Source: Aldrovandia affinis
Lineage: Eukaryota; Chordata; Actinopteri; Notacanthiformes; Halosauridae
Direction: 5' to 3'
DNA: 64,000 nucleotides
Assembly (NCBI GenBank): GCA_029706075.1
Contig: JAINUG010000011.1
Span: 656,001 to 720,000, forward strand
Under the pieces are notes generated by a model. The model worked only from the letters and a program-made list of their open reading frames with translations, was not told the DNA's origin and did no database searches. The position numbers and the translations under genes are program-made. This document shows positions 1 through 13,100 of this stretch, in pieces; position 1 is the first letter of the stretch; every line of letters begins with the position of its first letter.

Positions 1-191
1 GTCGTGCTGTCAACCGTAATTCTGGCACCCCAGAACAGTGTTGGCTTCCCTCCCCCTCCCTGGGGTGGACAACCCATTGCCGCTCCCAGTGGCACTCCCG
101 GCCAGAGTCGACTCTGGCGCGACAGGGAATCGAACCCCGGTCGCCGTGGCCAGCATCGGACGGTGAAACCACGAGACCACGCAGGAGGCCC
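1..191 (-). mobile_element. tRNA-derived SINE, family 1, truncated by window edge
   Basis: Minus-strand copy. The tRNA-like head is read from 191 down, with A-box-like GTGGTCTCGTGG and B-box GGTTCGATTCC. The family body follows (GCTCTGGCCGGGAGTGCCAC-type) and the 3' part is cut by the window start. Family 1 copies average 340-370 bp when complete. Confidence 0.88.
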
Positions 192-294
192 TATGCACGT
201 AACTGCTTATGTGCCATTACAAAAAGCGGGCAATTACACACTTAATGTGGCATTAAACCTAGGAATTGAACATTTACATTTTGTTTTTGCAACG
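128..294. repeat. Duplicated 167-bp block, copy 1
   Basis: This block, a SINE head plus about 104 bp of non-SINE flank (starting CTATGCACGTAACTGCTTAT), recurs at 2849-3017 with roughly 95% or better identity by eye. It ends 8 bp from the w32 exon edge. Confidence 0.9.
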
Positions 295-302
295 CTCCCT
301 AC

Positions 303-411
303 CTTCCAGCATGTACTGCTTCATCTCGATCTCGTAGAACTTGTTGGTGCCGATGATGATGCTGTAGGTGGTGAAGTGGATGCAGCTGCAGGGCTCCAGG
401 GTCTCGATCTC
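303..411 (-). CDS. cit: cit exon w32: CNH domain, last exon in window
   Basis: The exon has 109 nt: 36 codons plus one base. It begins [18 protein letters not shown], carries [13 protein letters not shown] and ends LE plus one base. The acceptor is CTCCCAG and the donor is GTAGGG. The next coding exon lies below position 1; positions 1-302 are intron. Confidence 0.95.
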
Positions 412-3400
412 CTGGGAGGGAGGACAGGGAGTGTGAGGAGGTTAGGGTCAGGTGGCAGAACCCAACAGAGCCTTTGAGCGACACGGGCAGGTGGAAACCC
501 AACACCTGCGGTCACGCCTGAAGCTATGCTTCGTCGATAGTTTCCCCCCGATGACCAATGAGCTTGTTTCACTGTTGCGGCCACACCCCCTCGAAGAGCA
601 GACAAATGGCGCCTCTCACCTTCCTGATGCAGAACTTGCTGAGGTTGTCGTTGTAGCGCAGGATCGTGATCTTGTTGGGCATTGCGGCGCAGATGCACGG
701 TCCGTTCTCAATCTGCGGACAGAAAATCGGCAATATTTTCACCCTCATTAACCAAACGGCACATCATCGGGTTTCTCATTTTTGTACATGCCACATCGCA
801 CTTCATAAAGCTGTGACATTCAGATAAGTGAGGTGGCTTCTGTCAGGACGGATAAGTCCTTGAATGAAAAAGATAACATTAATGAACTTGGTTAACTCAT
901 AAACAATGTTTGTTCAGAATCCAAACCTGGGGTCAAAATTTGGTATAAGTGGTGTGCGCTGCCTGTCAGGGACGCGGTTTGAAACCCGCGTCTCTACCAG
1001 ACCGGTCCTGGTCGTCAGCCCCGATTGGGGGTGCCATTTGGCTGTGCGCCCCAAGGGGAGGGGGGGGGGGAGGAGAGCCACCTCGGGTCCGCCGTGGAGC
1101 ACGGAAAAGGAGTCTAAAGAATGCGGGTGGGTGAATTCCGTTTGGCAGGAAAGCGGAGGTCGCCACCCACGGAGAATTAGCTTGCCTCGTAGAGACGAGC
1201 GACGGACCCGTGTGGGGAGGGTTAATCGAAATAAATGGAGAGTGTAATTGGCTACCAAATTGGAAGAAAAACGGGAAAAAATCTGAAACAAATGTATAAA
1301 AAAAAAAGAAAATTAGGTATAAATATAGCTCCGTTTTAATTACGATCACAGAGAGAGTCGTCTCAATTGCAATTACAGTGAGAGTAATCTCAATTACAAT
1401 TACAGGCAGGCCTAAGAGTAAAACGGGCATTAATGGACAGTACAGTACACATTATAACAAAGCATTAAGAAAGAGGGTGGCAGGGCAGCCCTACCCTGCC
1501 CGCAGCGAAGAGGTGGCAGCCTTTGACCGTCTCAAAGATGTAGGGGGATATCTCCGGCTGGGCAGGGAGGTGGGACTGGGACAGAGACTGCTTCACTTTC
1601 TTGATCTCGATCAGGCACAGTGCCCTCTCCACCCCTGGTGGCAAAACACAGTCACTGCATCAGACGCATCAGTGAAAATACACTACAACAAGGGTGGCCA
1701 ACCCTGATCCTAGAGAGCCACAGGGTCTGGTGGCTTTTGTTTTCATATTAATATCAGCGACCAATTTAGACCCAACAAGACAGTTGAGGTGAGTAAGCTT
1801 TAATCAACTGAGACTAAAAATGATCTTAATCTTACCATGTTTTACTGCACTTTGTTGTAAGTCGCTCTGGATAAGAGCGTCTGCTAAATGCCTAAAATGT
1901 CAATGTAGACTAAAACCCACCTCTTTAGACCCCACTACCACTGACTCTATACATTCATTAACGGCCATCACCACTGTAACCACTGTCTTTCCTGTGTTAC
2001 AGGTACAGTGTGCAGCTGCCAACAATGATGTCTATTGCAGTGTTACTACAGACACTCTCTTGCACTAACCATGATTAATCTTACCATGTACAAATGAACT
2101 TTTTGTAAGTTGCTCTGGATAAGAGTGTCTACTAAATGCCTAAAATGTAAAAAATGTAAACTGCTTTAATTGATCAATGAAGTGCTGAGTAACGACAAAA
2201 AGCAGCAGACCCTGTACCGAGGACTAAGGTTGATCCCAAACGGAGGTTAGTGCCCCCGGTGGTGAAACACAGTCACTACATCAGATGCAATAAGAGGTGG
2301 GCTACTGACCCATGATCATAAGTAGCTTGTCATGCTCCTTCAGGATGTGGATCTGAAAGACGGAGCCCAGGCCGGGGATGTGGGTCAGGGAGTTCTTGAT
2401 GACGTTCAGGGCGTACAGACCCTCCTCCGAGCCCACCAGCACTATCTGAGGGTAGGTGGGAAGAGGAAAACACCATTGCTGATCGGGCACACTGTTACAG
2501 AGTACTGAATGTCTATCCCCGTCATGCACATGCCCTGGCTGCAATTCTTCACATCACTGCTGCTCGTCTTCTTATCATCTCAAATGATAACAGAAATGAC
2601 AGGAGTACATCACCTAAATGCAGCAACTTTAAATATTATATTTTAAATAGGATATATGCAGGTGAAGGGGCGTGGCCAACCACACACAGATCGTTTTTTG
2701 GCATTAGGGATGCATTCTGACGTCCCGATCCACATCCAAGTTGATGACACCCTCCGCTGTAATGTTCTGTTGCTAGAGGGCAAGCAGTAAAGCATGACAG
2801 CAGACTTGGCACCGAAATGAATGCTCTGGTAAGCTTTTGGCTTATGGTAAATCGAACCCCGGTCGCCGTGGCCAGCGTCGGACGGTGAAACCACTAGACC
2901 ACGCGGGAGGCCCTATGCACGTAACTGCTTATGTGCCGTTACAAAAAGCGGGGCGATTACACACTTAATGTGGCATTAAACCTAGGAATTGAACATTTAC
3001 GTTTTGTTTTTGCAACGTAAATGAGAAACGACACCGCATCAGTGCCGTCTGCCTCCGCGGTTCCCGTTGTGTGCGCCCAGCTTCAGGCGGCTTCACCCCG
3101 GTGGTCGTATGAGTTTGCTTAGATGTCGTTTTTTGCGAGGTACCTGATCGGTGAGGGGCAGGGTGCAGTTGATGTCCAGACGATCATCTCCCTCCAGCTT
3201 CAGCAGGGAGTTTCCCAGCAGTTTCTGCATAGAGACAGACGGACAGATTTACAGAGGGAAAGACGCGTCTCTGTTACCTAATCAGCCTTGCCACAGGCGT
3301 TGGACAAACAGTTTTTGGTGGAGCATTTCCTGCTGGTCTTCTTAATCTAATCTGTGTTGTTGTCTGTATGTGTGCGTGTGTATGCATGTAACTGCAAATT

Positions 3401-4146
3401 TTTTCAGTACAAATGGCCTTTATATAATCACCCCCACCCCACCCCACTTCCCCAACCCCACACCATTACACACACGCATAAATAGATCATGAACATGGGT
3501 AAGCGGATTTGAAGGTGCCGATTAGAAATACCACAGGTCACAGAGACAGGAGCTTCCTCTATGCGCTTCACCGCATTGAGACTCAAATAAGCATTTGAAC
3601 GCAAAGGTGGATTATATATCCTTGCTTTGTGGGATGATGAAATTCAAGCACATAAACACAATATACACATGAACATGTACAATTACAATTTGTCTGACAT
3701 TTTTGCCAGAACCACTCGGACAGAGAACGACAACATCGGCACGATATTCAGAACGACGACAGAGGCGGGGTGAGCAGACGGCGTGGCTTTGGCGACAGCG
3801 TGACATATGGGAAAGCCATGGAGTGGCCGCCAGACAGGACAGGGTGACATGTTTGGGGGGAGGCACATGCCTTGGACCAGGCCTCAGACACATGCACTGC
3901 AGGGGGTTCTCCACATGTCCATGTGTCCCCCTGGGTGTGTACGTGTAAGCACATAGCCCAGGAGACAAGCCCCTAAGTTCAGGGGCACACTAGCATTCAG
4001 AGGCCATTTTAGGCCAATCATCAACACAATGATGAATTTCATCATTGTTAGTGATGAAGTGATACAAAACTCATAAGTTGCTGCTTGCAAACCTAACCTT
4101 CAAACGAATGGCCCGCTTATTTCAAAGCATTCTGTGTGAGAGAAGC

Positions 4147-4177
<31 letters not shown>

Positions 4178-7100
4178 AGAGGGTGAATGTGTATGATTGG
4201 TGGTAAGTGTGTGGGTGTGTTTGAGAAGGGCGGAGGGGGGGAGACCAAGCAGCAGGCAGCCTCGTGCAGGTTGTTACCTGGACCAGGGGGGAAAGAATCA
4301 TCTGTCTTTTGGATACAGCACCCTATGAGCACAGCAAAAACCCAACGGGGATGTGGAGAGTGAACCGACATTAAAATAAACATGCCACACACACACACAG
4401 TGAAACACCATGGAATCGCAAAGAACAGAGACAGAGACAGAGAGAGAGAGGGGGAGGGAGAGAAAAAGAGACAATTAACAATACAGAGACAGAGAAAACG
4501 ACAGACAGGCACTGTCAGAGTGTTAATTTTCCCTTCTCCATGATTTGACATTGGAGGGGAATTGAGTAAGGAACGTGTTTTTGTGTGTGAACAGAACATG
4601 GGGCGTATTTTAGAGTTCGTCATTTTAGAGTCTCTTGGTTCTGGATGGGATCCAAATATACACAGCCTAAGATTTGTGACCAAAAACCATAATCATCTAA
4701 CTCTAAAACAAGTAAGTGGCACTGGCCACAGATCTCATGAGAGTGAGACAAAAAAAAACCCAACAACACTCAGTGGCCACTTTATTAGGTACACCTTTCT
4801 AGTACTGGGTAGGACCCCCCTTTGCCCCCAGAACAGCCTGAATTCTTCATGGCATGGATTCAACAAGGTGCTGGAAACATTCCTCAGAGATTCTGGTCCA
4901 TGTTGACATGATAGCATCACGCAGTTGCTGCAGATTTGTCGGCTGCACATTCATGTTGCGAATCTCCCATTCCACCACATCCCAAAGGTGCTCTATTGGA
5001 CTGAGATCTGGTGACTGTGGAGGCCATTGAAGTACACTGAACTCATTGTCATGTTTGTGGAAGCAGCTTGAGATGACGTGTGCTTTGCGACATGGCTGTT
5101 AGAAGATGGGTAGACTGTGGCCATAAAGGGATGCACATGGTCAGCAACATGCCACAGGGTAGGCTATGGTGTGGCATGCTCAATTGGTATTAAGAAAACA
5201 TTCCCCACACCATTACACCACCACCACCACCAGCCTGAACCATTGACACAAGGCAGGATGGATGCATGGATTCATGTTGTTTACGCCAAATTCTGAACCT
5301 ACCATCTGCATGTCGCAGCAGAAATCAAGATTTGTCAGACCAGGCAACATTTTTCCAATCTTCAACTGTCCAGTTTTGGTGGCCCTGTGCCACTGTAGCC
5401 TCACTTTCCTGTTCTTAGCTGACAGGAGTAGAACCCAGCGTGGTCTTCTGCTGCTGTAGCCCATCCACTTCAAGGTTCAACATGTTGTGCGTTCAGAGAT
5501 GCTCTTCTGCATACCACTGTTGTAACGCGTGGTTATTTGAGTTACTGTCGCCTTCCTGTCAGCTTGAACCAGTCTGGCCATTCTCCTCTGACCTCTCTCA
5601 TTAACAAGGTGTTTTCTCCCACAGAACTGCTGCTCACTGAATGTTTTTCGCACCATTCTCTCTAAACTCTAGAGACTGTTGTGTGTGAAAATCCCATGAG
5701 ATTAGCAGTTTCTGAGATACTCACACTACCCCGTCTGGCATCAACAATCATTCCACAGTCAAAGTCACTTAGATCACATTTCTTCCCCATTCCGATTTTT
5801 GTCTAAACAACAACTGAACCTCTTGACCATGTCTGAATGCTTTTATGCATTGAGTTGCTACATTTACATTTACATTTTAAGCATTTAGCAGATTCTCTTA
5901 TCCAGAGCGTCTTACAAGATGTTGCTGCCACATGATTGGCTGATTAGATAATGGCATTAACGAGCAGGTGTACAGGTGTACCTAATAAAGTGGCCACTGA
6001 GTGTATATATATTTTACAAATTTATAATAATCACCCAAACTTTGCAGTAAATGTTTTATATAATTCATTGCTTATTAACTATAGTATGAATCCATACTGG
6101 AAAGCTCTTCTTTGTTTTAATGACTTAGGACACAAGCTAATTTGAAATACTTTCATGGTTTTATAACCTTCTACAGGTCTCCAAACCCTCATAGGGAACC
6201 CACAATGCACTGCTCCACTTCTCTTTCTCTCTGTGGATTGTAGTCTGTCCAAGTTTTTAGTTATTCATTAAAAAATATTTTGATAACATAATGGTGTAAA
6301 CACAGATAAAATCTTGACTAACATCTAGTCCAAGCTTTGAGAACATTTTAGCAGTGTGCCAGCCAGGCAAAGTGGCATGACCGCATTCACAGTGCATTCT
6401 GAGACCTGGAGAGAGTCAAGAGAGGGAGCGGATGTAGAGTACACCGTTTCAGTTATCATTTTCAGAAATACCATGACTTTTAAATACCATAAAGTTTTAA
6501 TAATAGCCACCTGCACATTCTTTATTATGGAGCCCTGGAGTGGTCAAATATATATTTTTGTTCCTATTTCAAGAGCACGTTTTAGTAAATCGAGCGCACA
6601 AAATGCTATTTCGTGCACACAAGATACAATTCGTTACTTTGTTTTGCGTATATTGTGCACAATAGTTAATATTCAATATTTACAGAGTAGTTTCCCCCTG
6701 GAGTACTCGGTCCTCTGCTCAGAGTTTCCACATGTTTCTATTTACCTCCATATACTTCCTGATTCAGTCGATTGGTTCATGCTCCAATGACCAGGTCAAC
6801 AGGGGTTTCCTAGAGGGTGTACTTGTGAAGTCGCCTGAACAGATTTCCTCAGAAAACAGAAGACAACTTCCTTATTTTAATGTGCGCATTTCGACGTTGC
6901 CGACACATTTTGCCGTGCTTCTAAAAATGTTTATTTGTGAAACACAGAAATTGGCTAGTTTCTCGCCAGGGATTGATGAAATTAACGTTCTCTCAGCTCG
7001 GCCCACCATCTGAAAAGGAACAATTACAATAAGTCAGCTACGTGTTTGACACACAGCTGGCTTATTGTAATTGCTCCTTTTCTTCTCCTAGTTTTTCAAA

Positions 7101-10100
7101 ATCGTGGGCAGGCTTTCTTGCGCATAATATAATCAAACAAAACAAGAGTATTATTTTGAGCGCACAAAATATTTAAGTCATGCGCACAATATACACAAAA
7201 CCAGGTAACAAGTTGCACGTATCTCCTGTGCACAAAATAGCATTTTGTGTGCTCAATTTAGTCGAAATAGGAAAAAGACATAATTTGGCCACTCCAGGGC
7301 TCCGTACTTTATCGAAGCACAGGGGAGGGGGAAAAAATAAGAAAAAGATTATAGCAGGGAGTCCAAAATCAAGTAACCATTTGCCACTCATAAAAAGACT
7401 GTCAGGCAGTCCCAGAAGAAGAAAAACAACAACAGACAGGAGATTAGTCTGCTTTGAAACTGGTCCCTCTCATTTCACATACCTACTGAACTGAAAGGAT
7501 AGGAACAACATATTCAATTTGAATTTTTTGGCAAAGCTACCCTTTATGAAAAGCCTGCTGCATCTTTTGCTCTCTTAAACATAAATAGGCCCTCCATATG
7601 AAGGCCAGCAGGCCTGAGCGCATGGCGATACTCACAGCGTCAGCCTCGGCCTTCTCGCGCGAACCCCGCCCTCCGGCCACCACAGACTCCAGCACGGCCA
7701 CCCAGCGCTGCTTGTCGGGGAAGCTGGGAGCCATGAAGTACATGGCCTGGCCCGGCCAGCAGGTGGTGTGGGGGTGGGACTCCAGCTTCAGCACAAAGGC
7801 TATGTCTGCAGACAACACAACCGCCTGACTGTGAGGGACCAGGAAAGACACGCACTCACAGACTCTCACACAAATACAGGTGTACACACACGGCCGTGCA
7901 CAAACGTAAGCAAACAGTCGCACGCGCGGACACAAGAATGTACAGACAATAGCATACGCTGACACACACAAATATGAGGGAAAGCACCACATCGCAACTG
8001 CGCACACATGCAAAGCACGCACACAGCCAGTCAAACCCTCTGGACACACCAGGTGAATTCCTTTCATGCTGATGAGTCCGTGTCTGAGTGCGGGGGTGGA
8101 CAGTGTGGCCAGCAAAGTGAGAGTAGATCCGTACCTGACTTGGCAGTGTTGGTCAGTTCAGACGCCCCGACGGCCCCGTGCACAGTCACCTCCCCGTCAG
8201 GCAAACACAGCTCAAACTCCTCCTGGGGCTTCACCGAGTCTGCAAGGCACACAGTCCCACCGTCACTCAACACCACGAATCAAGGGAAATTCAGGTAGCA
8301 GCAGCATCCATCCAAGTGTATATAGTTAAAATTAAAACACATCATTTAAAAACACACAGTAAAGGACATGTTGCCATACATAGGTACACATGTTGGAATA
8401 AACATAAATCTTCCCCATACGGTACCATTGCATACATCGCTTAAGTTGTATGTGTATCAACTTAGTAGTGCAGTTGCGTATTTCAACAAGTCAGCTCGAG
8501 TACTTGAAAGTGAAACCCTAGAGCAGAGTTAGACGATATATAACCAGCACAGCTGGAGAGAATGGCTGCTGCGAAGCATCCTTAAACAGACATTTCAAAA
8601 GACTTGCTGTAAGGTTCCAATTGGATGCACTAATGAGGTTGTGGAGTACGTAGCTGAGTAAATGTATCTACATATATCAGAGATGCCAACATTGGAATCC
8701 TGCAATCAGGGAGGATCTGTCAAGCGCAGCAAGTGGCGCACATATTGACTGTTTTCGCGGCTATACTAAGGAATAGGAAAGCTTTGCGCATGCGTGTATA
8801 TTGGGGTGAAGTCGGTGAAAAACACTTGTTCGTCAGCTCCAGCACTAGTGGGTACATGTGTACACTTGCTGCATGCAGTAAACTAGTGTGTGGTATCGGT
8901 AGTGTGGTATAATGGTTAGGGAACTGGGCTTGTAACGTTAAGGTTGCAGGTTCAATCCCCAGGTGGGACACTGCCGTTGTACCCTTGAGCAAGGTACTTA
9001 ACCTGAATTGCTTCAGTTAATATCCAGCTGTATAATTGGATTGTAGGTAAAGAAATGTAAACTGTAAGTCGCTCTGGATAAGAGCGTCTGCTAAATGCCT
9101 GTAATGTAATGTGATGTAATGAAATGTAAACTAAACTACACTCGTTCACCAGCGCTAGTGGGTACACAATAATAATACTAAATAAAACACTCTTTTTATT
9201 TCCAAATCCAGGAGGGTAGGGCACGTGGCCGTAAGGTCGGGAGTTGGGCTGATTTTCCAGGAGCCTCTCGGCGAAATCGGGGGGGGGTTGGCATGTCTGA
9301 CATATATATTTTTTTGGTGTAATAATCACACAGTTCCTTTGAACACTGAAGTGTTGTTGCTTGGCCAGTGGAAGCCATTGCTCATGTACATTATACGCTG
9401 TGTGTTTGGCTACAGTTGGCACAGGACGGGGAAGCTGAACCTTCTCGTGGCTCCGTCTCGTAGATGGACACCCTGGTCCCATCCAACACCACGTACTTCC
9501 TCTCCCAGCCCTGCCCTCGTTTCCCATTCCTGCAGGACACACACAGCCACCATTAGACACACTGGAACTCCAGGGAGGAGGGAGGAATGACCTCATCATT
9601 TAGCCATTCTCAAGCCCCGCCTCCCCTGCAATGCTACTGGAAATCGTTACGGCAATGGAACATGCAGACACACAGAGGAAACTCCTGAGTGCTGGTGTGC
9701 GATACATAGTCACAATGTAGGGCTGAAATGGTGAGCACCCATAGACTGTTTGATGCTTCATGACCAAAAACAATGTCTCGATCACAGAGATCTTCCATCT
9801 GATCTTTGTCTTGTTCATAAAATTCATTCGGGAGAATCAAAGAGCATGCCAAAAAAAAGGTAACCAGCCTGCTATTCAAAATGTATATCGATCATTAACA
9901 ATGTGGCCTCCAGGGTGGTGTAGCGGTAGAACGCCCGACCCTGCCCACTGCGACCAGGGTTTGATTCCACCAGGTTTTGCCACTTTTGGTTCTGGCCGGA
10001 AGTGCCACTAGGGGGCAGCTATCGGCTGTCCGCCCCTGAGAGGGGGGAGGGAAGCCAATATGAGCTCGCTGCGTATAGGAGTGGCCCTGTGGCCCCATCC

Positions 10101-13100
10101 AGCTCATCTAGGCTTGCCATTTTACCTACTGCCAAGAGAGTATATAGCATGGTCTCAGGCCTGCTCTTGAACACCCCAAGGGTGCCTGCTTCTGCTGCAC
10201 GCCCTGGAAAGCTATTCAATACAACTCTCTGTGTTGAAAAAATACAACTCTCTCTGTGTTTTTACTACCTGATATCAGTGTAAAATGTACCTTTAATTAA
10301 TTTCCACCTATGGATCAGTGTAATAGAATGGAAACGCTACAGCAGCACTGAGTCCCTGACCGCTGCTAACATCAGCAGTAGCACCAGGGGGCGTGAGCTG
10401 CCACATCATCCACACAGAGACACCACAGAGGCAGACCCCTCCCCTGACCCCAGGCTCACCTGGGTTGCTTCATCCAGCCCTCTAGGCGCACGTGTCCGCT
10501 GGCCTCCTTGACCTGCAGGCCAGGGGAGTTGGCCTTGTCGCGGCACAGCGCCTCCGAGAAGTGCACGGCGTACTCGGCGGGCAGGCCGCACGTGGCTGGA
10601 AGGCAGGGGGAGCATTTTGGATGGCACAAAGCTTGACATTCTAAAGCAGGAGAGAAAACGCCATTAAGCACGAGAGGGATGGAGGGCCACTGCAGTCCTG
10701 ATGGAGGAACATGGGAGGGGAAAACACAAGAGTCACAAAAGCAAACAACAGGAGGGCAACGAGCAACGAACGGTCGGCCGGCCTTGAGAACGGTCCTTCA
10801 AATCAACACAACACCAAGCGCAGGATTTGGGAGAGTATACAGCCAAATGATAGTCAGACACCTTTAAACACCTTTGTAAATGATCAAAAGTGTGACGGTG
10901 GAGATTCTCAAAGGGTTGTTACCTAGGTGCACCATAAACATGTCATCAAGGGGTTTGTAATCAATAACTAACCGGAGGGTCCGAATGTTGGTTCAATCTA
11001 GCCAGAATATGTACGAAAATACATATATACATTAATGAATGAATAAAGAAATCAATACAATTACAACTGAACAGAAATCGGAGGTGTAGAAAAGTTCAAC
11101 AGGAAGGAGGTGACGGGGTGAGGACGGCGGGGCACAGGTGAAGGTGTTGGGGCGGTACATACCTACGCAGGTGGCTGCCTGCCTACCGAAGTGCACTGTG
11201 TCCAGGCACACGGCGCACTTGGTGGCCCTCATGTTGAGGCCGACGGTGAAGCGGTGCGGGATGTTGTGGTGCATCCTCTCCTTCACGCGCCGACCGTACT
11301 CTGCACACAGCCAATAGGGACAGCGGGAGAGCGTGGTGTTACTCCCGGCCACACTCGCATCCACAGCAGCTCCTCCCATCCACAGCGAACAGTCAACAAG
11401 AACAGCTGATCCTCACAGCCAAACCCACACCGGCTACGCCCACACGCTGCGCACAGCCAATAAGGTGGCGGGAGAATAGCCTGAGTTGTGCTCCACTGCC
11501 AGACAAAGTGTTCCTGTCACAGAAGGTATTCTACACTCCAAACCAATGTAATAAGCAAACCTGTTTGGTTTACGCTGTGGCTGACTGAGCCACAAAGGAG
11601 TCAACGACAGGCAGGAGCAAAGTTGCATGTACCATTAAACAGAGATAACGCACAGCATTTTATTCCTTTAACTACACCTGAGCAGTGGCCTTTGTTGCAT
11701 TCATATCCTTTTCACATCCATTTAACACAGTTATCCCCTTCTTGTCAGTTTGAAGCTTTGTACCCCCCAAACTCAAAAAGCGGCAATGACAAGCCTCACT
11801 GTTTTGTCTGTGAACCACCTAAGCAGCAATTTTCAAAGAAAGAGGAGTTAAAAAAACAAAACAAGAGCATATAATCAAGGATGAAGCATTATCAGCAGCA
11901 CACAAGCACACAGGGATAAACAAGTCAAATCAAACAGCAAAAACAAATCCTCAAAAGAACAGAGAAGAACAGAGTGATCCTGCCATCTTATTTTAGGATC
12001 AGCTCCCTCCGCTGGGAAGCAGAGATGACACTCATGCACAGGGTGGTGTATCAGGCAGGAATCATGTTCGCGTTTCGGGGATGCCTAAACTTAGATCACA
12101 ATCTTTCACAGAAAAACTAAAAAAATAAGAAGAAGAATGAGTAAAGTGCCCCTGCGAATGGCCAGAGACCCATGGTTGGACAGTAGCAGGCAGAGGTCTT
12201 TGTGAGAATGTATGATGCTGGGCAATCGCTTCAGATTTGATTAACCTTGCACTCAGAATTATTTTTATTTTTATTTATTTTTTATTCATCTTCATTTACG
12301 GAAGAAAAACACGATTTAGGTTATGTTTTGGCCACTCATAATCAAATGAAGAAAAAATGACTGGAGACGGCAATCTTGGAAACATATTGCCCTGAAGTAC
12401 ATACAGTACAAGACAGTAAGCATTTCCCCAAGTGGCCTTGCCAGGTAAACTTTACCTGTCTATCTTTTGGACTGGCATGGTATAATGAAAGCCAATTATC
12501 TCTATAACGAGGTACTGTATAGTACATTATCCAGACACCTCTCAATTCACTGGTTAAAATTATTGAGTTATTTCCATTTTTAAATAACTTTGATTTTTTC
12601 TGGTGCAGAGCTTCATAAATCCGGCCCATTGGCCCATCTGCTAAATGGGGGAGAAGAGAGGAGGTGGTGTGCAGAGGAGGAAACCAAGGCCTCTCACTGC
12701 CAGGGGGCTGTAAACTTACTTTCAAAGGTGACCCTCCTTTTCTCTGTAGAGTGTGAGAGGGGAAAAAGAGAGATAAAGAGTTCTACAGTGAGGCAGGTGA
12801 GAGGTGTTGCCCGTCGACTGGTGTCTTTGCACTGGAGGAAGAGTGTAGACGTAACACAGAGACGTAACAGAGCACATCCAAGGCGGACACAGTCAGGTGG
12901 ACACACACAATACAGTCCGTTCAGGTGGGCACAGCACAAAGTAGACACGGTGCACTCGGGTGGAAACGTGACGCAGCGGACAGCCAGGGAAAACGACGTG
13001 CTCAGGCCCACGAGCACCGGATTATGCAATGGAATACTGCCTCGTCCAGACTCAGCCAGTCAGTCAGTCTAATGTAGCCATATTTTCTGCTGAATGCAGG

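Noticed and set aside
4117-4683. 188-codon open frame on the minus strand
   Set aside because: It consists of simple GT- and GAGA-type sequence and low-complexity Ser/Leu/His runs; there is no family match or splice context.
11160-11168. Earlier in-frame donor (GTAGGT) for exon w23
   Set aside because: It would leave w23 ending in phase 0 and break the join to w24. The donor four bases further (GTATGT) restores the split Glu codon and the citron C1 spacing.
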